A DNA stretch of 64,000 nucleotides from Chloroflexota bacterium (GCA_005880945.1 VBIU01000010.1:1-64000), one strand, 5' to 3'. Shown: positions 38,023 to 46,641, counted from the first letter of the stretch. Program-made: numbers and translations. The notes: a model not told the origin generated them from the letters alone.

Positions 38023-40263
38023 CTAAACCTTCATCCAGGGTGGTATCCCGCGCACAACCTCGAGGCCGGGTGGCGGCTCGACGTCCACCGAGCAAGTTCC
38101 GTCCTCGGCCCGATCAATTTGCAGGCGAATGCGATGCTGCCCGACCTGCAGATCCTCCAGGGTCAATCGCGGGCACCAGGGCGGAAGGGCGGGGTCCAGG
38201 TAGAGCCGGCCGGCCGGCATGTCCGGCTCGAGGCCGACGAGTATGCGCACCATCTGCAGCACGGCGCCGGCGGCCCAAGCCTGCGGCACGTTCGCCATTC
38301 GATAAGGCACCGGGACGGCGAACTCCTCCAGCGGGAGACCCGAGAACAGCTCTGGCATCTGGATGTCCTCGAAGCACATGACCGCGGCGAGGAGGCCGTC
38401 CATCAACCTCCAGGCATGCTCGGTCAACCCGTAGCGGCGCAGTCCGGCGGCGGCGATCACGGTGTCGTGCGGCCACACGGACCCCCGCTGGTACGAGTGG
38501 GGGTCATACGAGGGATGCAGCTCAGAGAGCGTCCGCAGCCCCCAGCCGCTGAAGAGGTCACGCTGCAGCAAACGTTCGCCGGCGACGCGGCCGCGGGCGC
38601 CATCGAGGATTCCCATCCAGAGGCAGTGGCCCGGGTTGGACACCACTGTGCGGACGGCACGTTTGTGGCCGTCGATCGCGAAGGCCACCTGTCCTGGATC
38701 GTCGAGCCAGAAGGTTTCATGAAAGCGGCGCCGGAGCTCAGCGGCTTCGGTTCTCAACCGGTCCGCGCGGGCGCCATCGCCCCACGCGTCGAACAGAGGA
38801 GCCATTTGCACTTTCGCGCCATACACATACGCCTGCATCTCGCACGTGCCGATCGGCAGCTCGGGGGAGACCCCGGTCTCGTCGAGCACGCCGTCGTGCG
38901 CATCCCGCCAGGCCTGGTTGCGATAGCCCTTGGGCGAGCGCGGACCATATTCCTGAAAGCCATCGCCGTCGCGGTCGCCGTGCTGGTCGATCCAGTCGAG
39001 GCAGCCTTCCGCAACCCGCTTGAATGGTGCGAGCACGCCTGCGTCGCCGAGCCAGCGATGGTGCTCTGCGAGCAGCAGAAGATAGAGTGGCGTCGCGTCG
39101 GCGGTGCCGTAATAAGGGCGATGAGGAACCAGTCCGAAATGGGCCCACTCGCCAACGCGGAGCTCATGTGGGATCTTGCCTGGCTCTGCATCGCGCACGG
39201 GATCGTCGACGTCCGACTGCCAGTGCGCGAGGTTCTCCAGAGTTCCGATCGCGACCGATGGCTGCGCGATCATCGCCTGCATCGACGCGATCAGCGAATC
39301 GCGGCCGAACAGGGCCATGAACCATGGCAGCCCAGCGGCCGGCATCCATTTCTCAAACGACGCGTCGTGCTCGTCTAATCGCAGCGCGGCGAGGTCTTCG
39401 ATTGCGCGCTCGTAAGCGAACTGAAGCCGGACGTCAGCCGGCACCAGTCGCGTGACCGATTTCTGCAAGCGCTGCGGCTCGTCCTCGCCTTCGTTCTCGA
39501 AATCGCACCGGGTGGCCAGCGCCGGCAGCTCACCATCGCTGGTCAGCAGGTCGTATTGCAAGCAGACACGCCAATCTTCGCCAGGGGTGAGCTCGACTGG
39601 GAACCGCAATGACCCGTTGGCGTAGCTGACGTCGGCCTTGTCGGTCAGCGTCCGCACAAGACAGCGGCGAACGAAATCCTCATGACGGTAATGGGCGTCG
39701 AGCCGATTCGGTCGAACCCAGGTTGTGTTCAGGTCCGCGCGGCGCTGCCATTGCTTGAAACGCACCTCGAACAGATCGGCGAAGTCGCTCTCGAGCGCGA
39801 CCTCGAGCAGCAGCGTAAGAGGCGTCCGCCCATAGGTGTGCAGGACGAGATCCTCGTGCAGCCGGTGAAAGCTGAGCAGCCGGTCGATCGTCACGGCCAC
39901 CCGCGCTCCACGCATGTCTCCCGATGGGCCGGCGAGGTCGTCGGCGATCAGATGCCATCGCGCATGTCGGTACGAGAGGCGAACCGATGCGACCGATTGA
40001 GGGCGGCGGCCGTTGAGACGCAGCTCGTGCCGCGAAACAAAGCGCGTGTCGGCCGCGTACAGCCCGCACTCGCCGGCCTCTAGCGGAACGCGACCTTCCT
40101 GGTCTGCGACCAGGAAGGTCGCGCCATGGTTGATCTTTACCGTCGGGTTCGGGTGGACGGAGGAGATGAGCGTGCGCCGAGGCCCTTGCCTGAGCTCGCC
40201 GTCCTCGCTTCTTCGGGACGCCTTGGCAGGTTTCGAGGGCCTGGCGCGACCATGTGCCTTCAT
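38023..40263 (-). CDS. Glycogen-debranching-type amylo-alpha-1,6-glucosidase-like protein
   Basis: 746 aa. An N-terminal GDE_N_bis domain (TVKINHGATFLVADQEGRVPLEAGECGLYAADTRFVSRHELRLNG) is followed by an (alpha/alpha)6 barrel with AAGLPWFMALFGRDSLIASMQAMI, GKIPHELRVGEWAHFGLVPHRPYYGTADATPLYLLLL, DGFQEYGPRSPKGYRNQAWRDAHDGV, YDPHSYQRGSVWPHDTVIAAAGLRRYGL and MPELFSGLP. This is the actinobacterial debranching or glucosidase-like family. Acidic residues in GRDS and DGFQEYG may be catalytic. A 15-bp perfect hairpin lies in the coding DNA about 140 nt after the start. It is probably linked to the glucan genes at 12.9-20.3 kb. Confidence 0.88.
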   Translation of the reverse strand: MKAHGRARPSKPAKASRRSEDGELRQGPRRTLISSVHPNPTVKINHGATFLVADQEGRVPLEAGECGLYAADTRFVSRHELRLNGRRPQSVASVRLSYRHARWHLIADDLAGPSGDMRGARVAVTIDRLLSFHRLHEDLVLHTYGRTPLTLLLEVALESDFADLFEVRFKQWQRRADLNTTWVRPNRLDAHYRHEDFVRRCLVRTLTDKADVSYANGSLRFPVELTPGEDWRVCLQYDLLTSDGELPALATRCDFENEGEDEPQRLQKSVTRLVPADVRLQFAYERAIEDLAALRLDEHDASFEKWMPAAGLPWFMALFGRDSLIASMQAMIAQPSVAIGTLENLAHWQSDVDDPVRDAEPGKIPHELRVGEWAHFGLVPHRPYYGTADATPLYLLLLAEHHRWLGDAGVLAPFKRVAEGCLDWIDQHGDRDGDGFQEYGPRSPKGYRNQAWRDAHDGVLDETGVSPELPIGTCEMQAYVYGAKVQMAPLFDAWGDGARADRLRTEAAELRRRFHETFWLDDPGQVAFAIDGHKRAVRTVVSNPGHCLWMGILDGARGRVAGERLLQRDLFSGWGLRTLSELHPSYDPHSYQRGSVWPHDTVIAAAGLRRYGLTEHAWRLMDGLLAAVMCFEDIQMPELFSGLPLEEFAVPVPYRMANVPQAWAAGAVLQMVRILVGLEPDMPAGRLYLDPALPPWCPRLTLEDLQVGQHRIRLQIDRAEDGTCSVDVEPPPGLEVVRGIPPWMKV
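40090..40122. promoter_or_regulatory. 15-bp perfect hairpin inside the 5' part of the debranching gene
   Basis: GCGACCTTCCTGGTC (40090-40104) pairs without mismatch with GACCAGGAAGGTCGC (40108-40122) around TGC. It lies in codons for ATFLVADQEGR, about 140 nt into the gene. The stem is long for chance and could slow translation or be a protein-binding site. Confidence 0.55.
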
Positions 40264-40302
40264 ATGGGGTTCATGTTTTACGTTAGCTAGTCGCCGGGTG
40301 GC

Positions 40303-40340
40303 TTGTCGACAGCGCCCGCAGGCGGCATAGTATCGGGGAC
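40303..40340 (+). promoter_or_regulatory. Promoter of the cyclic-nucleotide-binding-domain gene
   Basis: TTGTCG (40303-40308), a 19-bp spacer and TAGTAT (40328-40333) end seven bases before ATG 40341. This is another leaderless-type start. The spacer is slightly long. Confidence 0.45.
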
Positions 40341-40736
40341 ATGCTCGACCTCAAAGCGACCAAGCTTTTCCAGGGGCTGCCGGACGGCGAGATCAAGAAG
40401 ATCCAGCGCCAGCTGAAGATGGTTCAACACCCCAAAGGGCACGAGATCGTGGTCCGTGGCGACGGAGGGGTTGGATTCATGATCATCACGGACGGTACGG
40501 TGACCGTGAGCACAGTCCAGGGCAAGGCGCGCAAGCTGGGGCCAGGCGACTCCTTCGGGGAGATGGCCCTACTCGACCACGAGGGCCGGAGCGCGACGGT
40601 CAAGGCGGACACCGACGTGTCCCTGGCGACCATCCCCGAGTGGGGCTTCAAATCGTTCTTGGCCGAGCACCCCGAGGTCGCCTATCGCCTACTGCAGGTG
40701 CTCAGCCAACGGATCCGTCAGGCCGAGCGCCCTTAG
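40341..40736 (+). CDS. Stand-alone cyclic nucleotide-binding domain protein
   Basis: 131 aa, a single CNB (CAP_ED) domain: KLFQGLPDGEIKKIQRQLKMVQHPKGHEIVVRGDGGVGFMIITDGTVTVS, then the phosphate-binding cassette LGPGDSFGEMALLDHEGRSATVKADTDV. The cassette holds the FGE-A and R-(S/T)A core that contacts cAMP or cGMP. No HTH, kinase or channel domain follows, so it would act by protein interaction or as a sensor subunit. It stops three bases from the convergent F420-type gene. Confidence 0.88.
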   Translation: MLDLKATKLFQGLPDGEIKKIQRQLKMVQHPKGHEIVVRGDGGVGFMIITDGTVTVSTVQGKARKLGPGDSFGEMALLDHEGRSATVKADTDVSLATIPEWGFKSFLAEHPEVAYRLLQVLSQRIRQAERP

Positions 40737-40739
40737 GTC

Positions 40740-41189
40740 CTACCTCACCCGGTCCAAGACGACGATCGGGATCTCGCGCTCGGTCAGCTTCTGCTGGCTT
40801 TCCAGGTACGGCACTGCCTTCCCCAGCTCGTCGCGCGCACCGGGTGGTGCTGTCGACGCGCGAACCTCGAACTTCTCGGGACCCAGCTCCACCGTTGCCG
40901 CCGGGTGCGCGACGAGGTTGTGATACCAGGCGGGAGCTGCTGGAGCTCCGTTGTTCGACGCGATGACCACCAGGCGGTCGCCCTGTCGGCCATAACCCAC
41001 CACTGTCGTCCGCGGCTGTCCCGATCGCCTGCCCTTGGTCGTGAGCAGCAGGACCGAGCGCCCCGCCATCGGGCCGCTGAGCTGGCCGTGGTTCGCCCGG
41101 AACTCGGAGATTAGCGCCTTGTTGAAGGCGCCCATATCCCGCGGGATCTCGACTTTGCCTTTTGCATCTCGATTCGTCTCTTGGCTCAA
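40740..41189 (-). CDS. F420-dependent nitroreductase family protein (Ddn/DUF385), second copy
   Basis: 149 aa from TTG 41189, chosen because AAGGGGGG precedes it by about five bases; an upstream in-frame ATG (41213) lacks one. The Ddn fold is shown by MAGRSVLLLTTKGRRSGQPRTTVVGYGRQGDRLVVIASNNGAPAAPAWYHNLVAHPAATVELG and the ending EREIPIVVLDRV. It is a diverged paralogue of the gene at 9825-10319. Family members use F420H2 to reduce quinones or nitro compounds. No substrate is inferable. Confidence 0.85.
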   Translation of the reverse strand: MSQETNRDAKGKVEIPRDMGAFNKALISEFRANHGQLSGPMAGRSVLLLTTKGRRSGQPRTTVVGYGRQGDRLVVIASNNGAPAAPAWYHNLVAHPAATVELGPEKFEVRASTAPPGARDELGKAVPYLESQQKLTEREIPIVVLDRVR

Positions 41190-41222
41190 TGCACCCCCCT
41201 TTTGAACCAGCATACCGGCACG

Positions 41223-42716
41223 CTAACGTCGCTCCGACGCGGGCTCCAACACCCGGTCTGCGATCAAGACGCGATAGAGGGCCTCCTGGCGTGCCTCCGC
41301 TTTTCGGAACGCTCTGGACGCCGGCGCGCGCGGCTTGAAGACCCGGCCCACCCCCGGATCCAATCGGGCGGCGTCACCGAGCCCTAGCGCCTCGATGGCG
41401 AACAACGCAGCGCCCCGGCTCGATGCCTCTCGTGGTTTGCCGGCCTCGACGGTGCGCCCCATCGCGTCCGCCATCAGCTGCATCCAGGCCGGCGAGCTCA
41501 GGAGCGCCCCGCCGCTGGCCACCACCCGTGACGAACCTGGCGTCACCTCATTCAGCCGCCGGTTGATTCGGGCACATTCGATCGACACCGCTTCGAGGCC
41601 TGCCCGCGCGACGTCATCTGGGGTGGTGGCGGACGTTAGTCCCACGATCGCGCCAAATGCGTGAGGCGCGTATCCGAGGCTGCGCTCGCCGGCGAGGTGG
41701 GGCAGAAATGTGAGGCCGTGGGACGTGGGCGCCATTCGCCGCATGCGGCTCTCGAGGCGGCCAGCATCAATGCGCAGCGTCTCGAGCAGCCACGCGTGAA
41801 GGTTGCCTCCGTTGCTGAGGGCGCCTCCGGTCACGAGCCTGTCAGCGTCGAGGCGGTAGCACCAGAGACCAGCGGGAAGAGGCCCTCGAGGCGAGCGATG
41901 CATGAGTCGCAGAGCGCCAGATGTGCCGACCGTCAATGCGCGCTTTCGCGGCGTGATGCAGCCACTGCCGAGGTTCGCAAGCGCTCCGTCGCCCACCGCG
42001 AGCAGCCAGGGGACGGCGGCGAGCGCGGCCCAGCGCCTCGCGTAGGCGGGCTCCAACTTTTGCTCCACGCGCCGGATCGGCGGAAGGCTCTTGGGCGAGA
42101 CCCTCAGAGCAGCCAGGAGCTCATCGTCCCAGGTGCAATCGTCCAGCCGGAACAGGCCTGTCGCGGAGGCCATCGAGAGGCTGGTGCCCAACCTGCCGAA
42201 TAGGCGCCAGTAAAGAAGGTCGCCGATGCTCACCCAGCGAACCTGACGCTTCCACAGCCCGGGCTGCGCCGCCCTCAGCCACGCCAGCTTTGACGGCCAG
42301 TAGCTGGGATGGATCGGGCAGCCGGTGCGCAGTCGAACCTGTTCCGCGTCGAGTCGAGCGCTGAGCCTTGCGCTCGCGTCGCTGCTGCGGCTGTCGGACC
42401 ACAGGTAAACCGGCGTGAGCGCGCGGGCAGACTCGTCGGCGGCCACCAGTCCGTGCCAGAACGTGGAGACGCCAACCCCCGCGATGCGTGCCGCCCTCTT
42501 CGGACCGGCAAGGCGGAGCACGTCGGAGATCGCCCGCTCGACGAGCGCGAGAAGCCTGTCCACATCGGCCTCCGCTGTCCCGTCGGGCCGCACCCGTGGC
42601 ACGTGCGGCAAATGCACCTCAGCTCCCGGGATCGGGCGACCCCAAAGGTCGTGGAGGATCGCTCTGATCGAGGAGCTCCCAACGTCGAGGGCTACCACGA
42701 ACCGCCCGGTGGCCAT
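41223..42716 (-). CDS. FGGY-family carbohydrate kinase (gluconokinase-like)
   Basis: 497 aa. The FGGY N-domain opens FVVALDVGSSSIRAILHDLWG, with IAGVGVSTFWHGLVAAD and LWSDSRSSDAS. The C-domain has the glycine motif AVGDGALANLGSG, TVGTSGALR and ASGGALLSSPAWMQLMADAMG. The overall pattern is closest to gluconate/xylulose kinases. It is the last gene of a minus-strand run of hydrolase, Zn-dehydrogenase, SDR and kinase. An ADH plus SDR plus gluconokinase is the gene content of an idonate/5-ketogluconate route, which supports gluconate as substrate. Phosphorylation would feed 6-phosphogluconate to the pentose phosphate pathway. Confidence 0.88.
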   Translation of the reverse strand: MATGRFVVALDVGSSSIRAILHDLWGRPIPGAEVHLPHVPRVRPDGTAEADVDRLLALVERAISDVLRLAGPKRAARIAGVGVSTFWHGLVAADESARALTPVYLWSDSRSSDASARLSARLDAEQVRLRTGCPIHPSYWPSKLAWLRAAQPGLWKRQVRWVSIGDLLYWRLFGRLGTSLSMASATGLFRLDDCTWDDELLAALRVSPKSLPPIRRVEQKLEPAYARRWAALAAVPWLLAVGDGALANLGSGCITPRKRALTVGTSGALRLMHRSPRGPLPAGLWCYRLDADRLVTGGALSNGGNLHAWLLETLRIDAGRLESRMRRMAPTSHGLTFLPHLAGERSLGYAPHAFGAIVGLTSATTPDDVARAGLEAVSIECARINRRLNEVTPGSSRVVASGGALLSSPAWMQLMADAMGRTVEAGKPREASSRGAALFAIEALGLGDAARLDPGVGRVFKPRAPASRAFRKAEARQEALYRVLIADRVLEPASERR

Positions 42717-42721
42717 CGCGC

Positions 42722-43429
42722 TTACTCGGGCGCGGGCGTTGGGTTCGGGACGTTCGTCTTGCCCAGCGACTGGAGGCGGGTCGGCACGATGGTCAGCTCG
42801 GGTATGTGTGCGCGCCTGGGGAGCTTCAGAAGCATCAGGCAGGCTTCGGCCACGTCCTCGGGTTTGAGCATGGCCGCGGTTACCTCAGGGGGCGGCAGCA
42901 CAGGCCTCTTGAGCATGATCGGAGTGTCGACGATGCCGGGCTTGATGGTCGAGAAGCGCACGCCGTTGAGGTGCTCCTCGAATCCGGCGGCCGCGGCGAG
43001 AGCGCTCATGCCGGCTTTGCTCGCCTGATAGGCGGGTCCGCTTGGGTCAGGCCAGCTGCCGGAAACGCTGCCGATGAGAACGACGTCGCCCCGAGCCGCG
43101 CGAAGCTTCTGCAGGCCGGCGTTGATGAAGTAGAACGCGCCGCTCAGGTTGACGTTGATCAGGTGATCCCATATCTCAGGAGTCAGGTCCTGGAGCCTTC
43201 GGCCGGGGACCTGGTCGGCCGCGGCGCAGACCAGGATGTCGAGGCGTTCGAGCGAATCGACGAAGCGCTTGACGCCAGGCTGGTCGGATACGTCGAGTTT
43301 GACCGGGCCTCGACGGCCGATCGCATGGCACGTGACGCCTTCGGCGGTCAGGCTGTCAACGATCGCGGCGCCGATACCGCTGCCGCCACCGGTGACGACC
43401 GCGACCTTGCCGGCTAGCGACTCAGCCAC
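42722..43429 (-). CDS. Short-chain dehydrogenase/reductase
   Basis: 235 aa from GTG 43429, overlapping the ADH stop by eight bases; the ORF extends upstream but without family similarity. Classical SDR: GKVAVVTGGGSGIGAAI (cofactor), ILVCAAADQ, INVNLSGAFYFINAG, GSVSGSWPDPSGPAYQASKAG (catalytic Ser-Tyr-Lys) and FSTIKPGIVDTPI. The NNAG motif is replaced by CAAADQ. In the operon it could interconvert 5-ketogluconate and gluconate (IdnO-like), which is inference. The C-terminus PNVPNPTPAPE is unusually Pro-rich. Confidence 0.88.
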   Translation of the reverse strand: MAESLAGKVAVVTGGGSGIGAAIVDSLTAEGVTCHAIGRRGPVKLDVSDQPGVKRFVDSLERLDILVCAAADQVPGRRLQDLTPEIWDHLINVNLSGAFYFINAGLQKLRAARGDVVLIGSVSGSWPDPSGPAYQASKAGMSALAAAAGFEEHLNGVRFSTIKPGIVDTPIMLKRPVLPPPEVTAAMLKPEDVAEACLMLLKLPRRAHIPELTIVPTRLQSLGKTNVPNPTPAPE

Positions 43430-44408
43430 CGAGAAAAACCTTGATGTCGTCGGTCGGCCCTTTGGCCAGGGTGGCAAATGCGTTGGGCCCGTCCTCCAGT
43501 GGAAGGACTGCTTTCAGATCTCCGATGCCGGCGCGGCCGCTCGCCAGCCAGTCGAGCGCCTGGCGGAAGTCATCGTCCGTATAAGCGAACACGCCGCGAA
43601 TCGCGTGATTGCCCCGGATCACCTTTCGCCACGGCAGTGGCGACTCATCGTCGTGCAGACCGATGAATACCGCCGTTCCGGCCGGGTTGAGAAGGTCGAC
43701 GGCGAGCATTCGAGTCGCCTCAGCACCGACGGCGTCGACGACGAGGTCGACGCCGCGTGTCATGTCCTCGCCGGACGCGTGGCCTGCATGCGCGCCCAGC
43801 CGCATCGCCTGGTTGAGCCGTGTCGGGTGGCGCTCGATGATCGTCACCGTCGCGATGCCGTTGAGGAGTGCCGCCTGCATGCAGGCCAGGCCGATGGTGC
43901 CCGCGCCGATGACGACAGCGTTCTTCACGCCGGCGGGCGCACCCTGCCGGATGGCATGGACCCCGTTGGCAAGCGGCTCGACCAGCGCGCCCAGCCGTGC
44001 GTCCATTCCCGATGGAATCTCGAACAGGCATCGCTCAGGGACGGTCACGGTACTCGCAAAACCGCCGGGAACGGAGACGCCGACGAGGTAGCGCTCGGGG
44101 CACAGGTTGCGGCTGCCCTGCGCACAGTAGGTGCACCGGCCGCACCCGACGATAGGGTTGATGGCGACACGCTTGCCAAGCCACGACCGCCCGACTCCGT
44201 CGCCGACCTCGGTGACAGTGCCGGCAAACTCATGTCCCATCACCAGTGGCGGGACGCGGTTTGACATCCTGCCCAGATACCCCTCGATCTCCGATCCGCA
44301 GATGCCGGCCGCTTCGCTGTGGATCACAGCCTCCCCGGCCTTGGGCCGGGGCTCCGGGACGTCGTCCACCGTCATCCAGTTCGGACCGCGCCAGACCAGT
44401 GCCTTCAT
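43422..44408 (-). CDS. Zinc-dependent alcohol/polyol dehydrogenase (MDR family)
   Basis: 328 aa from ATG 44408. MDR features: GICGSEIEGYLG and PLVMGHEFAGTV (catalytic Zn), GCGRCTYCAQGSRNLC (four structural-Zn Cys), VEPLANGVHA and VVIGAGTIGLACMQAALLNG (NAD-binding loop). It resembles sorbitol or L-idonate dehydrogenases. The CATALYTIC Cys in GICG is kept. A ribosome site abuts the ATG (GGAGATG), unusually close. It is coupled to the SDR downstream and stands 49 bp after the hydrolase gene. Confidence 0.88.
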   Translation of the reverse strand: MKALVWRGPNWMTVDDVPEPRPKAGEAVIHSEAAGICGSEIEGYLGRMSNRVPPLVMGHEFAGTVTEVGDGVGRSWLGKRVAINPIVGCGRCTYCAQGSRNLCPERYLVGVSVPGGFASTVTVPERCLFEIPSGMDARLGALVEPLANGVHAIRQGAPAGVKNAVVIGAGTIGLACMQAALLNGIATVTIIERHPTRLNQAMRLGAHAGHASGEDMTRGVDLVVDAVGAEATRMLAVDLLNPAGTAVFIGLHDDESPLPWRKVIRGNHAIRGVFAYTDDDFRQALDWLASGRAGIGDLKAVLPLEDGPNAFATLAKGPTDDIKVFLGG

Positions 44409-44457
44409 CTCCGCTGACAATATCGCGTAACGCGGTTTGCCCAAACGCCGGGCGATA

Positions 44458-45558
44458 TCAAGAGTCCTCGAGGATGCGGGCCACAGCCTGCATGTAGCGC
44501 GGATCACCAGATCGTTTTCGAAGGATCCAGTACTCCGCCCCCCAGAAGATGTAGGCATCCAGCGCAAAGTCCTCATCGCGAGCCCAATGCATACACCGGT
44601 TGTAGTTCTGGATCACGTGCTCCGGCGCGCAGCTCGACATCGTCTGAGCGCTTGGGTTGGGCGGGGTGGTGACAGCCTCCCATGGCTCGGCTTGGCCCTC
44701 CGAGACCATCAACCGCTTGCCTTGCGTGCGGGCCCAAGCGAAGAGCGCACGCCGGCGTCTGCGATCTGATGACGACGTTTCGCCCTCGAGGTAAAGGGTG
44801 GTCCCACCGATGCCGAGCAGCGCGTGTCGTGGGTAGTAGTCGATGCCCACCACGTCCGCCAGCTGTTGCGCGACCGCGAGCGAATCGCCTTGGTCGCGCG
44901 TGCGCCACCACTGCTGCAGGCGGACCGGCGCCGACGTCGGCAAGAAGCCGTTCATCATGAGCGGCCTCGTCGGGTCGGCTTTCCGAACCGCCTCCACCTC
45001 GGCGCGAACGAATGAGGTGGAAAGCCGCCATGAGTGCTCCATGCCGAGAGGGTCGACCGCCTCGTGCTCGACCTGCCAGGCGACGATTCCGTTCCGGCCC
45101 CTGTACCGCTCGACCAACCGGGTGGCGAATTCGCATGCAGCGTCGAGAAGCGATCGATGCGCAGCCGGCTCGATGAGGACTCCCTCTCGCAGGGGGGCAG
45201 CCAGACGGTGCGCAGGGACGAAGAACTCGGGGTAGCCGAAGGTCTTGAGCGCGCCGACGCAGAGGATGACCTGTTTTCCAGCCTGCTCCGCCGCGTCGAC
45301 CTGCCGGTCGAGCTCGGTCGGGTCGAACATCCCTGGCTGGCGCTCGATTCGATTCCAGTAAGCGCCCAGGCGGACGATCTCGAATGGAAAGGTAAGGATC
45401 TGGAGCAGGGTCGCATGCGCGTCCAACCCCAGTGCGTCGGCTTGAGGAGGCCGGAAGCTGACACCAAGTCGGGTCGAGCGCCTCGGTTCGACGGCCACCT
45501 CGCGCCACCGATCGGTCGATAGACCGGCGGCGCGCCGCAGCCGGAGTTCCGAGAGCAT
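44458..45558 (-). CDS. GH42/GH35-like TIM-barrel glycoside hydrolase
   Basis: 366 aa if ATG 45558 is the start (a longer in-frame start at 45672 exists). The fold is that of clan-A hydrolases: LQILTFPFEIVRLGAYWNRIERQPGMFDPTELDRQVDAAEQAGKQVILCVG, a putative acid/base Glu in IVAWQVEHEAVDPLG, MMNGFLPTS, GIDYYPRHALLG and a putative nucleophile Glu in LMVSEGQAEPW. The family could be beta-galactosidase-like GH42 or a related GH; the exact family is uncertain. No signal peptide is seen. It is first in a four-gene operon with a LacI-type palindrome about 140 bp upstream. Confidence 0.72.
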   Translation of the reverse strand: MLSELRLRRAAGLSTDRWREVAVEPRRSTRLGVSFRPPQADALGLDAHATLLQILTFPFEIVRLGAYWNRIERQPGMFDPTELDRQVDAAEQAGKQVILCVGALKTFGYPEFFVPAHRLAAPLREGVLIEPAAHRSLLDAACEFATRLVERYRGRNGIVAWQVEHEAVDPLGMEHSWRLSTSFVRAEVEAVRKADPTRPLMMNGFLPTSAPVRLQQWWRTRDQGDSLAVAQQLADVVGIDYYPRHALLGIGGTTLYLEGETSSSDRRRRRALFAWARTQGKRLMVSEGQAEPWEAVTTPPNPSAQTMSSCAPEHVIQNYNRCMHWARDEDFALDAYIFWGAEYWILRKRSGDPRYMQAVARILEDS

Positions 45559-45698
45559 GGGGACGGCGAGTCGAGCAGTCAGCCGGGTAATCCTAGCCAC
45601 GGAGCGAGCTATCCCACACTCGATCGCCGAGCCCCCCTCCGCCTGTAGGGGCCGGGCGCAGTGCCGACCCATGGCGACGGAATCCCACCCGCAGCGTA

Positions 45699-45708
45699 GA
45701 AACGTTTA
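45699..45708. promoter_or_regulatory. LacI-family-type operator palindrome
   Basis: GAAACGTTTA contains the perfect palindrome AAACGTTT, the core of many LacI/GalR-family operators. It lies in the region between the hydrolase operon (minus) and the SpoIIAA-like genes (plus). No LacI-family gene is seen in the window. Confidence 0.5.
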
Positions 45709-45783
45709 CATGCAGCTCGAAACAGGGCCGTGTTCGCGCGCTTTCGCGATGGTACGAGTCGCCACTCCCGGCGCCCCCCGCGA

Positions 45784-46197
45784 ATGAACGCAGCTTCCGC
45801 CGACCAGGTCTACCTGGACGAACCCTGGCTCTACCTCTGCTGGGACGCCTCACACAGCGTTGTTCGTTCCGAATGGAAGGGCTTCGCCAACAGTGCCGAG
45901 TTCAGGGCCGGCGTCATGAAGGGCCTTCAGGCCGTCCGGGAAAGGCAGGCGGTCGCTTATTTGAGCGACACCCGGAAGGTGAAGGTGATCGTGCGCGAGG
46001 ACCAGAAGTGGGCAAACGAGACAGCGGCTCCGCTGCTGGCGGCGGCGGGCTTGAAGCGCATGGCAGTGGTGGTCGCAGATGCCGGGCTCGGCAAGGTCAC
46101 CGTCGAGGAGACACTCCGAATGATCAACGTCCAGGGACTGCGCATCCGCGCCTTCAATTCCAAGCCGGAGGCGATGAAATGGGCCAGGGACGGCTGA
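45784..46197 (+). CDS. SpoIIAA/STAS-like small protein, copy A
   Basis: 137 aa. It has the SpoIIAA-like pattern: VYLDEPWLYLCWDASHSVVRSEWKGFANSAEFRAGVMKGLQAVRERQAVAYLSDTRKVKVIVREDQKWANETAAPLLAAAGLKRMAVVVADAGLGKVTVE. The WDxxHxxVxxEWKGF opening and AYLxDTRK are typical of a family of small proteins in diverse soil bacteria and cyanobacteria whose role is not known. No phosphorylatable Ser of true SpoIIAA is assured. It is followed by a paralogue whose start lies inside this gene (46179). Confidence 0.7.
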   Translation: MNAASADQVYLDEPWLYLCWDASHSVVRSEWKGFANSAEFRAGVMKGLQAVRERQAVAYLSDTRKVKVIVREDQKWANETAAPLLAAAGLKRMAVVVADAGLGKVTVEETLRMINVQGLRIRAFNSKPEAMKWARDG

Positions 46198-46601
46198 ACG
46201 CTGACCCCGACGTCTACCTGAACGAACCCTGGATGCACATCAGCTGGGATCGCGCGCACAACTGCGTTCTCTCCCAATGGAAGGGTTTCGCGACCAGCGC
46301 ACAGTTCAGGCTTGCCGGCATGACGGGCCTGCAGGCGGTCCGCGAGAAGCACGCGACGGGGTATGTCAGCGACTCCCGGCTGATCAAGGTGATCCTCCAC
46401 GAAGACCAGATGTGGACCAGTGAGACGCTGTTCCCCATGATGGCGGCCGCGGGACTCAAACGAATCGGCGTGGTGACGGCGGAAGCCGGCCTGGGTAAGG
46501 CCATGGTCGACGAGATCGCCGTGATGGCGGGCGACCGCAGCATCCGGATGCGCACCTTCGACTCGGTGGTGGCGGCGATGCAGTGGGTCAAGGACGCCTG
46601 A
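46179..46601 (+). CDS. SpoIIAA/STAS-like small protein, copy B
   Basis: 140 aa from ATG 46179, overlapping copy A by 19 nt in another frame. It aligns end to end with copy A: VYLNEPWMHISWDRAHNCVLSQWKGFATSAQFRLAGMTGLQAVREKHATGYVSDSRLIKVILHEDQMW ... MMAAAGLKRIGVVTAEAGLGKAMV. About half of the residues agree by eye. This is a tandem gene duplication that has kept the reading frames overlapping, suggesting joint translation and perhaps a heterodimer. Function is unknown. Confidence 0.7.
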   Translation: MGQGRLNADPDVYLNEPWMHISWDRAHNCVLSQWKGFATSAQFRLAGMTGLQAVREKHATGYVSDSRLIKVILHEDQMWTSETLFPMMAAAGLKRIGVVTAEAGLGKAMVDEIAVMAGDRSIRMRTFDSVVAAMQWVKDA

Positions 46602-46641
46602 CCGACTCCGAGCCGCCGATCCCACCGACATACTTGCCTTC

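Noticed and set aside
38119-39378. Long open frame antisense to the debranching-type gene (about 419 codons)
   Set aside because: Same shadow effect. The minus-strand frame carries GDE_N_bis and barrel motifs; the plus frame shows no family pattern.
46600-46641. Leaderless -10 box for the methyltransferase gene
   Set aside because: CATACT about seven bases before GTG 46642 is near TANNNT but lacks the first T; too weak to list with the others.
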